13,221 nucleotides of DNA from an uncultured Oscillospiraceae bacterium (GTDB lineage Bacteria > Bacillota > Clostridia > Oscillospirales > Oscillospiraceae): the NCBI GenBank assembly GCA_910584805.1, contig CAJUCB010000058.1, positions 1-13,221 of the forward strand, in the 5' to 3' direction. Below the pieces are notes generated by a model. It was not told where the DNA came from. It saw only the letters and a program-made list of their open reading frames with translations, and made no database searches. The position numbers were made by a program, and so were the translations under genes. Below, in pieces: positions 6,219 to 12,954 of the stretch; positions within the stretch are counted from its first letter, which is position 1, and each line of letters opens with the position of its first letter.

Positions 6219-7691
6219 ATGAAAATGATGAGACGAGGGGTTTCCCTGCTGCTGAGCCTGGCGCTGCTGGGGGCGCTCCTGGTGGTGCCTGCCCAGGCCG
6301 CACCGCCCATGGAGGAAATTTTGGGGGTTTATGAGGGCTATTACTATGCCGCCCAGGGGCAGACCGGCGTGACCCTGAGCGTGTACCAGGAGAACGGCCA
6401 GGTAAAAGCCCTCTTTGACTTCTACAACCTCCCCGACCGCACTAACGCCAAGGAAGGCAAGTTCTATATGGACGTGCGCTACGAAAACGGGGAGTATTTC
6501 TTTGACGCCACAGAGTGGATCGAGCGGCCCAGCGGCTATAACACCGTGGACCTACAGCTTACCCTCCATGACTATATCCTCTCCGGGAAGGTGTACGCCC
6601 ACACAGGCACCTATAGCTTCTACGCGGAGAAGCCCAACGACGCCTATGAGGAGGTTCAGGATAGCATCTATGGGGACCACCGCTATGAGCGGGTGGACCA
6701 GGGTATGACCTGGTCCCAGGCACAGGAGTACGCCGTGACCCATGGCGGCTACCTGGCGGTGATTACCTCCCCTGGGGAACAGGTCTTTGTGGAAAAGCTC
6801 ATTGCCAAGGGCAGCAAGAACCAGTATTGGCTGGGGGGTCACCGGGACCAGGGGAACTTCACCTGGGTCAACGGCGAGGGCTTTGGTTACACCAACTGGG
6901 ATACCGATGAGCCCGACAACCACAGGGGCGTGGAGGACTGCCTGCAAATCCTCCGCCTGCCCAACCCCGCCCTCCCCGGCAGCCAGGCCATGAAGTGGAA
7001 CGACGCCCCCAACGACAACAGCATCAAGGGGGAGGAGGACTTTTTCTCCCTGTCCCATGTGGGCTTCGTGGTGGAGTATGACGCGTGGAGCGGCTCCTCT
7101 GACTGGGCTACCCCGGAGCTGAAGGAGGCCTTGGAAAATGACCTGATCCCGGATGTGCTCATCGGCAAGGACCTGAAGGGCCAGATCACCCGGGGCGAGT
7201 TCGCCGCGGTGGCGGTGAAGCTCTATGAGGCCATGAGCGGCAACCGCACCATCATTGCCATGGACAACCCCTTCCGGGACATCGACTGCGCAGAGCGGCT
7301 TTACATCCTGAAGGCTTACAATTTCGCCATCGTCAACGGCACCGGCTTTGATACCTACGGCCCCAACGACCTGATCAGCCGGGAGCAGATGGCGACCATG
7401 CTCACCCGGGTGGTGAAAAAGGTGGCCCATCCCAACTACACCATTGAGACAGACGCCAACTACCCCCTGGATACCAGCGGCGTGAACCGCTTCGCGGATG
7501 ACGGGGATATCTCCGACTATGCGTACGCTGCTGTGTATTTCATGGCAAAGAACGGCATCATCAACGGCATGGGCAACAACCTCTTCGCCCCCAAGAACAC
7601 CACCAGCGCCCAGGCGGCGGCATTCTATGCCAACGCCACGAGAGAGCAGGCCCTGCTTACCTCTGTGCGCAGCTTGAACAACCTGAAATAA
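6219..7691 (+). CDS. Secreted C-type lectin-like protein with SLH cell-wall anchor
   Basis: A 490-residue exported protein. Residues 1-27 are a signal peptide (basic start, LLLSLALLGALLVV core, cleavage after AQA). Residues 32-142 form a beta-rich, Tyr-rich domain I do not recognise. Residues 148-288 are a C-type lectin-like domain: WSQAQEYAVTHGGYLAVITS, WLGGH, NFTWVNGEGFGYTNW, DEPDN (230-234, in the EPN-type ligand loop) and WND (260-262). Only one Cys (C241) is present, so the disulfides of animal lectins are absent, as in many bacterial versions. Residues about 297-339, 350-402 and 423-472 are three SLH repeats (FRDID, LYILKAYNFAIVNG, FADDGDISDYAYAAV), which bind secondary cell-wall polymer. 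It is probably a surface adhesin or glycan-binding protein. AGGAGG sits 9 nt before the ATG. A terminator follows at once. Confidence 0.9.
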   Translation: MKMMRRGVSLLLSLALLGALLVVPAQAAPPMEEILGVYEGYYYAAQGQTGVTLSVYQENGQVKALFDFYNLPDRTNAKEGKFYMDVRYENGEYFFDATEWIERPSGYNTVDLQLTLHDYILSGKVYAHTGTYSFYAEKPNDAYEEVQDSIYGDHRYERVDQGMTWSQAQEYAVTHGGYLAVITSPGEQVFVEKLIAKGSKNQYWLGGHRDQGNFTWVNGEGFGYTNWDTDEPDNHRGVEDCLQILRLPNPALPGSQAMKWNDAPNDNSIKGEEDFFSLSHVGFVVEYDAWSGSSDWATPELKEALENDLIPDVLIGKDLKGQITRGEFAAVAVKLYEAMSGNRTIIAMDNPFRDIDCAERLYILKAYNFAIVNGTGFDTYGPNDLISREQMATMLTRVVKKVAHPNYTIETDANYPLDTSGVNRFADDGDISDYAYAAVYFMAKNGIINGMGNNLFAPKNTTSAQAAAFYANATREQALLTSVRSLNNLK

Positions 7692-7702
7692 GAGAAACAC
7701 CA

Positions 7703-7744
7703 AACGAGCGTGCCCTCCCTTTTGGGGAGACACGCTCGTTTTTT
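7703..7744 (+). terminator. Intrinsic terminator shared by two converging genes
   Basis: AACGAGCGTG pairs with CACGCTCGTT, with an inner CTCCC/GGGAG extension, then TTTTTT. On the minus strand the same stem is followed by TTTGGTGTTTC, so it can also stop the leftward proline-rich protein gene, which ends at 7770. Confidence 0.9.
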
Positions 7745-7769
7745 GTGCCGGTATGGAATGTGGGGCAAC

Positions 7770-8615
7770 TCAAGCGGGATAGCGGGTGGTGGCTACAAAG
7801 CTGCCGTTGACGAGGCTTTGGCGGGTGAGGGTCCGGCCCCAGTGGATGGAGCTGTTAAAGTTGCCCTCTGTGACCACTACGCTGTCCCCCTTCACCTCCA
7901 AGACCACCACGGAATGGCTGTCGTTGTTGATGCGCAGGATATCCCCCACCCGGACCCGGCTAAAGTCGGAGTGCTTGCCGGTGACGGGGAGGGTGCCGAA
8001 CACCGCGTCACTGCAACGGAAGGCAAAGGCGGCGCAGCCATAGCCCATGGTGTTCAGGGGGGCACTATAATAGGCGTTGGCGTTGGTCCAGCGCATCCCC
8101 TCGGGATAGCTGCTCTTCAAGCCGTAGAGGATGGCCTGGATATTCTCTGTGGTGATGGGCTTGCCGTTGGCCAGGGTGTACTGAGAGGAGGGCGGTGTCA
8201 CCGGGACATCCGGCTCCTGGGGTGGGTCAGGCTCCGGGTTGGCGGGGGGCTGCTCCGGGGGGACCACAGGGGGTTCCGGGGTGTCCGGCTGGGGCGGCTT
8301 GGGTTCCTCTGGCTTGGGGGGTTCCGGCTTCGGCTCCTCCGGGGGCTGGACCGGGGGCTTGGGCTTGTTGCCGTTGCAGAGAAGCTGCAGCAGCACTTTG
8401 AGCTGGGTGTTGCAGGCACCGTTGCCCAGCAGCTGGTTCAGGTCCTTGTAATCGGAAGAGCCGCAGGCGCGGCTGAGAATGTCGGTGAGGGTGGCGGCGG
8501 TGGACCCCAGCAGGGCGCTGGAACTGGGCCGGGGGGCACAGTTGGCTGCTCCGGCAGGGGCCGCCAGGGCCAGGGAGAGGGCCAGAGCCAGCCCAAGGGA
8601 CAGTAATTTCTTCAT
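7770..8615 (-). CDS. Secreted proline-rich protein with possible Cys-His amidase-like domain
   Basis: A 281-residue exported protein. Residues 1-24 are a signal peptide (LALALSLALAAPAGA). Residues 25-83 hold four cysteines (C26, C51, C68, C80) and may form two disulfides. Residues 84-143 are a proline/glutamate/lysine-rich linker such as crosses cell wall. Residues 146-280 are a compact domain with GYGCAAFAF (C194), NNDSHSVVVLEV (H234) and VTEGNFN (N252/N254), an order and spacing like CHAP or NlpC/P60 cysteine hydrolases. This assignment is by pattern only, and no activity is claimed. AGGAG sits 7 nt before the ATG. It has its own promoter and shares a terminator with the converging lectin-SLH gene. 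Both products are exported, so they may work at the same surface. Confidence 0.75.
   Translation of the reverse strand: MKKLLSLGLALALSLALAAPAGAANCAPRPSSSALLGSTAATLTDILSRACGSSDYKDLNQLLGNGACNTQLKVLLQLLCNGNKPKPPVQPPEEPKPEPPKPEEPKPPQPDTPEPPVVPPEQPPANPEPDPPQEPDVPVTPPSSQYTLANGKPITTENIQAILYGLKSSYPEGMRWTNANAYYSAPLNTMGYGCAAFAFRCSDAVFGTLPVTGKHSDFSRVRVGDILRINNDSHSVVVLEVKGDSVVVTEGNFNSSIHWGRTLTRQSLVNGSFVATTRYPA
8187..8366 (-). repeat. Low-complexity region encoding a Pro/Glu/Lys linker
   Basis: Irregular repeats of codons for PEEPKP, PEPPKP and PPQPDTP (residues 84-143 of the secreted protein). The repeats are inexact. Such runs can change length by slippage between strains. Confidence 0.75.
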
Positions 8616-8666
8616 GGATAGTCTCCTTTTGCTATGGTATCATTTCTTGGCCAAAAATGTAACTTA

Positions 8667-8695
8667 ATTGTAAAAAAGGAGACAGAATAAGTCAA
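8667..8695 (-). promoter_or_regulatory. Promoter of the proline-rich secreted protein gene
   Basis: On the minus strand TTGACT (8690-8695), 17 bp, TACAAT (8667-8672). The leader to the ATG at 8615 is about 45 nt. Confidence 0.82.
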
Positions 8696-8747
8696 TGGGA
8701 ATGGCTGGGGCGGCTGGAAGCATCCGGCGCAGGAGGGGAAAGGGCAA

Positions 8748-8786
8748 GGAAAAGGACTTAGCCAGCTTGATCAGATGGCTAAGTCC
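8748..8786 (-). terminator. Intrinsic terminator after the amidase gene
   Basis: On the minus strand a perfect 11-bp stem (GGACTTAGCCA with TGGCTAAGTCC) and an 11-nt loop are followed by TTTTCCTT. It lies about 50 nt after the amidase stop codon. Confidence 0.8.
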
Positions 8787-8833
8787 GGTGTTCTGGGCAG
8801 GTCGGGAGAGAAGCCCAACCAGCGGCTTCCTGT

Positions 8834-9466
8834 TTAGTAGGCTTTTACATCTGCCAAAAACTGTTCCCAAGCCTCCTCGTCCTCCACAAAATGCAGGGGG
8901 CAGAGCTTGCCGGTGACGTCATAATGCCGGATGACCCGGTCCCGGCTGAGGTGGAAGTTGTCGCACAGCCAGGCGGTGAGCTTTACCAGGGACTGGTAAC
9001 TGGCGTCGGTGAACACCCCCCCGGCGTCGGGGTGGCAGACCTCAATGGAGATGGTGTCCCGGTTGCGCTCGTTGGTGGCGGAGGACTTCTCGTCCAGGGG
9101 GACACATTGGATGATTTCCCCCTCCAAGCCAATGAGGAAGTGGGAGCTGACCTGGGTGTCTGGGTTGTTGTAAAAGTCCCGGTTCTGCTGGGCGGTGGTG
9201 CCGGGGTTGCCGACATAGTGGATGGCGATGTCGTGGACCTTGCCAATGGCCTCTCCCCGGCGGCCGCTGCCGTTGACTCGGACCAGCTGGACGTCCACCC
9301 AGGAGGGGACTTCCCGGTTGAGGCGCAGGGCAAAGACCACCAGGGCCAGCAGGATTAAGGCGATGAGGACAATGGGCAGGGGACGGATGGTCCGGGGCTG
9401 GACCCGCTTGCCGCCGGAGCGCTTGGAGACAGGGCGGCGAGGTGGCCTGGTGGTGACAGTGGGCAT
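8834..9466 (-). CDS. Membrane-anchored N-acetylmuramoyl-L-alanine amidase (amidase_2)
   Basis: A 210-residue zinc amidase of the PGRP/amidase_2 family, which cleaves the MurNAc-L-Ala bond in peptidoglycan. Residues 1-28 are very basic (Arg/Lys/Pro-rich), 29-48 are a transmembrane segment (LPIVLIALILLALVVFAL), and the catalytic domain faces outward. Expected zinc ligands are seen: H83 in IAIHYVGNPG, H181 in RHYDVTGKLCP and C189. Other family landmarks are SSHFLIG (H109), TISIEVCHPD (E142) and GKLCPLHF. The uncleaved anchor suggests it stays at the membrane, for cell-wall turnover, division or spore-related work, rather than being released. GGAGG precedes the ATG by 7-8 nt. It starts 74 bp after the aminopeptidase stop and no separate promoter was found, so the two are probably one operon. 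Confidence 0.92.
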   Translation of the reverse strand: MPTVTTRPPRRPVSKRSGGKRVQPRTIRPLPIVLIALILLALVVFALRLNREVPSWVDVQLVRVNGSGRRGEAIGKVHDIAIHYVGNPGTTAQQNRDFYNNPDTQVSSHFLIGLEGEIIQCVPLDEKSSATNERNRDTISIEVCHPDAGGVFTDASYQSLVKLTAWLCDNFHLSRDRVIRHYDVTGKLCPLHFVEDEEAWEQFLADVKAY

Positions 9467-9487
9467 GGTGGACCTCCTTCATACAGA

Positions 9488-9518
9488 CGGGCCGCCGGAG
9501 TGGGTGGCCCGATTTTTT
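9488..9518 (+). terminator. Plus-strand intrinsic terminator between two leftward genes
   Basis: CGGGCCGCC pairs with GGTGGCCCG (9 bp with one G-T), 6-nt loop, then ATTTTTTG. The T-tract is only on the plus strand, although both flanking genes are on the minus strand. It would stop rightward transcripts that are antisense to the amidase. On the minus strand it is merely a hairpin in the operon spacer. Confidence 0.55.
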
Positions 9519-9540
9519 GTGGGATGAAACGGTGTGGGGG

Positions 9541-11322
9541 TTACAGGGGCGCGGTGGCGCCTTGGAGCCATTGGGCCTCCTCTGGGGGCAGGTGGGGGGC
9601 GATGGCGGCATAGACCCTGGCGTGATAGGTGTTGAGCCGCTCCTTCTCCTCCTGGGTGAGCAGGGCGGGGTCAATGGCGTCCAGGTCAAAGGGGGTGAGG
9701 GTGAGGGTCTCAAAGGCCAGGAAACGGCCAAAGTCTGTGGTTTCTGCCTCCACACATAGGAGCAGGTTTTCCAGGCGGATGCCGTATTGGCCGTCCAGAT
9801 ACAGCCCCGGCTCGTCAGAGGTAATCATGCCGGGGACCAGAGGGGCCTCTTTGGCTTCCAAAGGGCGGCTGCGGATGCTTTGCGGGCCCTCGTGGACGCT
9901 GAGCAGGTGGCCCACACCGTGGCCGGTGCCGTGGTTGTAGTCCAGGCCCATGGCCCACAGGGGGGCACGGGCTAGGTAGTCCAGGTTCCGCCCGGTGCAG
10001 CCGGCCTTGAAGCGGGCGGCGGCCAGGTTCAGGTTCCCCCGGAGGACGGCGGTGTAGTGGGCTTTCTGTTCTGCCGTCAGGGGGCCCAAGGCATAGGTGC
10101 GGGTACAGTCGGTGGTGCCGCTGAGGTAGTGGCCCCCGGTGTCCGCCAAGAGGAAGCCTGCGTTGGTGATGGCCGCGTCACTCTCCTGGGTGGCCTCATA
10201 GTGGACAATGGCCCCGTGGGGGCCGTAGGCCAGGATGGGGGCGAAGGAGGGCTGTAAATACAGGGGATCGGCCTTGCGCAGTTCTTCTAAGTGGGCGGCG
10301 GCGGAGCATTCGGTGAGGGCGGCGGAGCCCGCCTGGGTTTTGAGCCAGTACATAAAGCGGGTGAGGGCGATGCCGTCGGACAGATGGGCCTTTCTGGCGT
10401 TCTCCTGCTCCGTGGGGTTTTTGGCCGCTTTTCTGGCCAGGGTGGGGTTGGGCCGGTCGACCACCTGGACGGCGCTGGGAATGCTGGTGAGGAGCTTGGT
10501 GTTTACCCGGCGGCTGTCCAGCAGCACCCGCTGCTCCGCGGGGATGCGGTTGGCATAGGCGTAAAATTCCTCATAGGGCCGCAGGTAGACCCCATCCGCC
10601 TCCAACTGGTCCAGCAGGTCCAGGGAGAAGCACGCCGTCTGGGCAAATAGGGTGCAATGCTCCTGCCCCAGGGCCAGGTAGGCCAGGAATACCGGGGTGG
10701 AGGGGATGTCCCCGCCCCGGAGGTTCAGCAGCCAGGCGATGTCCTCTAAAGCGGTCAAGAGGAAAATGTCTGTCGTTTGCTCCCGCATGTCCTCTCGGAT
10801 TTGCTGAAGCTTGTCCCGGCGGCACATCCCGGCATACGCCTCCTCTAGGGCCCAGACTGCTTGGGCAGAGCGGGGGGGACGGTCCGGCCAGATTTCCCCC
10901 ACCAGGTCCAACTGGCCATTCAGGCGGGCGCCCAGGCCTTTCACCAGCTTGTGGTAGCGGCGGCCGGTGCGGGCGTCCACACAGCGGCTGTCAAAGCCCA
11001 GGGTTTGTTCCGGCTGGAGGCTTTTTTTCAAAAATGCCTCCAACGTGGGCACCCCTGGCTCCCCGGACTTCATCAGGCGGATGCCGCTGTCCCGGAGCTG
11101 TTCCTCTGCTTGGAGGAAGTAACGCCCGTCGGTCCACAGCCCCGCCCAGTTGGGGAACACCAGGAGGGTCCCGGCGGAACCGGTGAAGCCGGAGACATAT
11201 TCCCGGCAGGCAAAATGAGCCCCGGCGTATTCGCTGCCGTGGGGGTCGGCGGTGGGGATGAGGTAGGCTTGTAGTTTGTGTTCGGCCATCCGGGCCCGGA
11301 GGGCTTGGAGTTGCTTGCGCAT
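9541..11322 (-). CDS. Xaa-Pro aminopeptidase (aminopeptidase P, M24B family)
   Basis: A 593-residue cytoplasmic metallopeptidase that removes an N-terminal residue preceding proline. Domains are two creatinase-like N-terminal domains (about 1-130 and 150-305), the M24 pita-bread catalytic domain (about 310-525) and a C-terminal extension (535-593). This is the long three-domain form like human XPNPEP1, not the shorter E. coli PepP. All five metal ligands are present: D394 and D405 (LLADTGGHYLSGTTD), H468 (GTGHGVGH), E504 (SDEPGLY) and E518 (IRLENLL). The accessory histidines H374, H464 and H477 match those of XPNPEP1. AGGAG is 8 nt before the ATG. It is likely the first gene of an operon with the amidase. 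Typical role: recycling proline-containing peptides. Confidence 0.95.
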   Translation of the reverse strand: MRKQLQALRARMAEHKLQAYLIPTADPHGSEYAGAHFACREYVSGFTGSAGTLLVFPNWAGLWTDGRYFLQAEEQLRDSGIRLMKSGEPGVPTLEAFLKKSLQPEQTLGFDSRCVDARTGRRYHKLVKGLGARLNGQLDLVGEIWPDRPPRSAQAVWALEEAYAGMCRRDKLQQIREDMREQTTDIFLLTALEDIAWLLNLRGGDIPSTPVFLAYLALGQEHCTLFAQTACFSLDLLDQLEADGVYLRPYEEFYAYANRIPAEQRVLLDSRRVNTKLLTSIPSAVQVVDRPNPTLARKAAKNPTEQENARKAHLSDGIALTRFMYWLKTQAGSAALTECSAAAHLEELRKADPLYLQPSFAPILAYGPHGAIVHYEATQESDAAITNAGFLLADTGGHYLSGTTDCTRTYALGPLTAEQKAHYTAVLRGNLNLAAARFKAGCTGRNLDYLARAPLWAMGLDYNHGTGHGVGHLLSVHEGPQSIRSRPLEAKEAPLVPGMITSDEPGLYLDGQYGIRLENLLLCVEAETTDFGRFLAFETLTLTPFDLDAIDPALLTQEEKERLNTYHARVYAAIAPHLPPEEAQWLQGATAPL

Positions 11323-11466
11323 GGGGAGGACTCCTTTTCTGTATCCCTTGCCCCGGCAGGGGGGATAGGATAAGTATACAATATCTTTCGTGTTATTTCC
11401 TTAAAGTTTCCCTTAAAAAATCATAAAGAAAAGGGGAAGAAAGGGGAATGTTGTTCCCTTTGTTTC

Positions 11467-11495
11467 AGTATAGCACGGCGGGGAGGGTTTGAAAA
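11467..11495 (-). promoter_or_regulatory. Candidate extended -10 promoter for the aminopeptidase operon
   Basis: On the minus strand TGCTATACT gives an extended -10 (TATACT at 11467-11472), with TTTTCA 17 bp upstream (11490-11495). Transcripts would carry a leader of about 140 nt. Another TATACT (11373-11378) lies closer to the gene but lacks a -35. The choice is uncertain. Confidence 0.4.
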
Positions 11496-11558
11496 GGGGC
11501 GGAGCATTGGGGCTGGGGACATTTTTATCCGGAATAGGAAGGGACAAGAATAGTATAG

Positions 11559-11597
11559 CACAGCCCCCGGAGAGCCGCTGCCTCTCCGGGGGCTGTG
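11559..11597. repeat. 16-bp perfect inverted repeat, related to the terminator at 3599
   Basis: CACAGCCCCCGGAGAG pairs perfectly with CTCTCCGGGGGCTGTG around a 7-nt loop (CCGCTGC). Neither strand has a T-tract after the stem. The inner 11 bp (CCCCCGGAGAG) and the 7-nt loop length equal those of the terminator at 3599-3637. It may be a terminator that has lost its T-tract, or a dispersed hairpin element. Confidence 0.6.
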
Positions 11598-11668
11598 TGA
11601 ACCATACGATTTTGCAGTTGAGGGATGGGAAAATTCCCTGGGGAGCGGGGGGAAGGGGGGAAGCCCCC

Positions 11669-11697
11669 TTGCGCAAGTGGGGGAACCTTGCTACAAT
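11669..11697 (+). promoter_or_regulatory. Promoter of panE
   Basis: TTGCGC (11669-11674), 17 bp, TACAAT (11692-11697). The start site would be near 11704, so the leader is about 28 nt. The -35 lies inside an imperfect palindrome (CCCCCTTGC with GCAAGTGGGGG, 11664-11683), a possible operator. Confidence 0.75.
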
Positions 11698-11731
11698 GGG
11701 AAAAAAGAAACGACAGCAGGAGGACGAGACG

Positions 11732-12646
11732 ATGATGGAACACGTGACCTTTGTGGGGATGGGTGCCCTGGGCATCCTCTTTGGGGACGCCTTTGTGAAG
11801 TGCCTGGGACCGGAGCAGGTGCGCTTTTTGGCCGACGGGGAACGCTTGGAGCGCTACCGCCGGGAGGGGGCTTTTTACAATGGGGAGCCCTGCGACTTCC
11901 GCTTCTCCGACGGCAGCGACGGCCCTGCCCAGCTTTTGATCTTTGCCGTAAAATCCCCGGACTTGGAGGACGCCATTGCCCTGGCGGAGCCGGTGGTGGG
12001 GGAGGACACGGTCATCCTCTCCCTGCTCAACGGTGTGTCCAGCGAGGAGACCCTCAGCGCCGCCTTTGGCCCGGCAAAGGTCCTGTATACTGTCACCCAG
12101 GGGATGGACGCCGTCCGGGAGGGGAACCGTCTGCGCTGCCAAAGCCGGGGCATCACCTACATCGGCCGTCCGGCGGAGGACTATTTTGACCGGGAGGAAA
12201 AGGTGGACCAGGTGGTGGCCCTCTTCCAACGGGCCGGGCTGGCGGTGGAAAAGGAGGCGGACGTGGAGCACCGGATGTGGTGCAAGTTTATGCTCAACGT
12301 GGGCGTCAACCAGGCCTGCATGGCCTACCAGTGCAACTACGGCGCGGCCCAGGTGCCAGGGGAGGTCCGGGACACCATGCTGGCCGCCATGCAGGAGGCC
12401 CGGAAGGTGGGGGCCTGCATGGGGGTATTGGTGACCCAGAAGGATATGGAGGAGTATGTGGCCGTGCTGGACGCCCTGAACCCCCAGGGGATGCCCTCCA
12501 TGCGCCAGGACGGCCTGGCAAAGCGCAAAAGCGAGGTGGAGCTCTTCGCCGGTACGGTGTTGGCCCTGGCCAAGCGCTTTGGGATGCGGGCCCCGGTGAA
12601 CCAGAAACTTTATGATATCATCCGGGAAATGGAAACAAATTGCTAA
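11732..12646 (+). CDS. panE: 2-dehydropantoate 2-reductase (ketopantoate reductase)
   Basis: A 304-residue cytoplasmic NADPH-dependent reductase that converts ketopantoate to pantoate for coenzyme A synthesis. The Rossmann loop is VGMGALG (9-14 region). Residues known from E. coli PanE are all present with the same spacing: N100 (N98), K185, N189 and N193 (K176, N180, N184 in KFMLNVGVNQ), S256 (S244 in MPSMRQD) and E268 (E256 in KSEVE). The start at 11732 is set by AGGAGG 8 nt upstream. An ATG directly after it (11735) and a longer frame are less likely. Lysine 185 and Glu268 make a catalytically dead homologue unlikely. Position beside ilvB makes sense: valine-pathway 2-ketoisovalerate is the precursor of ketopantoate. 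A paralogue acting on another 2-keto acid cannot be excluded. No terminator was found after it. Confidence 0.85.
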   Translation: MMEHVTFVGMGALGILFGDAFVKCLGPEQVRFLADGERLERYRREGAFYNGEPCDFRFSDGSDGPAQLLIFAVKSPDLEDAIALAEPVVGEDTVILSLLNGVSSEETLSAAFGPAKVLYTVTQGMDAVREGNRLRCQSRGITYIGRPAEDYFDREEKVDQVVALFQRAGLAVEKEADVEHRMWCKFMLNVGVNQACMAYQCNYGAAQVPGEVRDTMLAAMQEARKVGACMGVLVTQKDMEEYVAVLDALNPQGMPSMRQDGLAKRKSEVELFAGTVLALAKRFGMRAPVNQKLYDIIREMETNC

Positions 12647-12725
12647 GAACCAGGCCAGCATTTGACAAAAAAATAGGGTGAAAAAACTGTCAAGGCAACA
12701 AAATCAAAAAAAGCGAAAAAAACGA

Positions 12726-12754
12726 TTGACACGGCGGGGAGAACGTGCTATCTT
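12726..12754 (+). promoter_or_regulatory. Promoter of the ilv leader
   Basis: Perfect TTGACA (12726-12731), 17 bp, TATCTT (12749-12754). Transcription starts near 12760, about 48 nt before the leader peptide ATG and about 350 nt before ilvB. Confidence 0.85.
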
Positions 12755-12773
12755 GTTGGAAAAGAAGGAAAGC

Positions 12774-12791
12774 CGCCCCCCTTTGGGGGCG
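12774..12791 (+). promoter_or_regulatory. Hairpin in the ilv leader 5' end
   Basis: CGCCCCC pairs with GGGGGCG around CTTT. It ends a few nucleotides before the GTGAGG ribosome binding site of the leader peptide and lacks a T-tract, so it is a 5' structure and not a terminator. Confidence 0.6.
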
Positions 12792-12807
12792 AAGTGAGGC
12801 TAGGTTT

Positions 12808-12954
12808 ATGAAACGCTTCTTCGCAGGACACAACAGCATCGTCATTACCAGCATGATCCTGGGTCTGCCCGTACTGGGCGTTGTAGTACCTGAGATCATG
12901 CCAAACGTCGTGTCCAAAAGCGAAGAGGCCGCATTCCATGTAGCCACCCCCTAA
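12808..12954 (+). CDS. ilv operon leader peptide, 48 aa (attenuator)
   Basis: An open frame starting at ATG 12808 with GAGG 8 nt upstream (12796-12799) and ending at TAA. Residues 11-30 (12838-12897) contain 12 Ile/Leu/Val: IVIT, MILGL, PVLGVVVPEI. V22, V26 and V27 use GTA and V25 uses GTT, whereas neighbouring genes mostly use GTG and GTC; slow codons would sharpen sensing. Translation of the frame, not the product, is probably what matters. A hairpin spans the control codons, and a terminator separates the frame from ilvB. A genuine small membrane peptide is the alternative, as the middle is hydrophobic, but position and composition favour a leader. Confidence 0.75.
   Translation: MKRFFAGHNSIVITSMILGLPVLGVVVPEIMPNVVSKSEEAAFHVATP
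12851..12901 (+). promoter_or_regulatory. Attenuator pause hairpin (arms 1:2) over the control codons
   Basis: GCATGATCCTGGGT (12851-12864) pairs with ACCTGAGATCATGC (12888-12901): 8 perfect bp at the base, one mismatch, two G-U pairs and three more bp. The loop contains further GCCC/GGGC and GTACT/AGTAC pairings. A ribosome held on the Ile/Leu/Val codons would open it. Confidence 0.65.

Larger units (their letters stand above)
11323..11731. other. Intergenic region between the divergent aminopeptidase and panE genes
   Basis: A 409-bp stretch without a convincing gene. It holds, from left: an imperfect hairpin with TATCCC/GGGATA ends (11342-11367), a minus-strand TATACT at 11373-11378 without a clear -35, a candidate extended -10 promoter (11467-11495, minus), a second GTGCTATACT (11552-11561, minus), a 16-bp perfect hairpin (11559-11597), and the panE promoter. 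The frame of panE stays open back to 11489 but has no ribosome binding site there and reads through the hairpin. It is treated as noncoding. Confidence 0.7.

Noticed and set aside
6552..7733. A 393-codon open frame on the minus strand over the lectin-SLH gene
   Set aside because: The plus-strand protein has a signal peptide and recognisable domains. The antisense frame crosses the terminator at 7703-7744 and has no recognisable content.
7710..8606. A 298-codon Gly/Val-rich frame on the plus strand
   Set aside because: It is the complement of the proline-rich secreted protein. The Gly-rich run is the mirror of the proline codons.
11489..11731. An 81-codon N-terminal extension of panE
   Set aside because: The extension covers the 16-bp hairpin and the panE promoter, has no ribosome binding site, and the Rossmann fold begins at the chosen start.
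11525..12661. A 378-codon open frame on the minus strand over panE
   Set aside because: The plus-strand frame carries all PanE active-site residues, while the antisense frame has none of any family and reads through the long hairpin.
12662..12693. TTGACA with TGTCAA 20 bp later after panE, considered as a promoter or terminator
   Set aside because: No -10 box lies at 16-18 bp. The 6-bp stem with a 20-nt A-rich loop and no T-tract is not a credible terminator.
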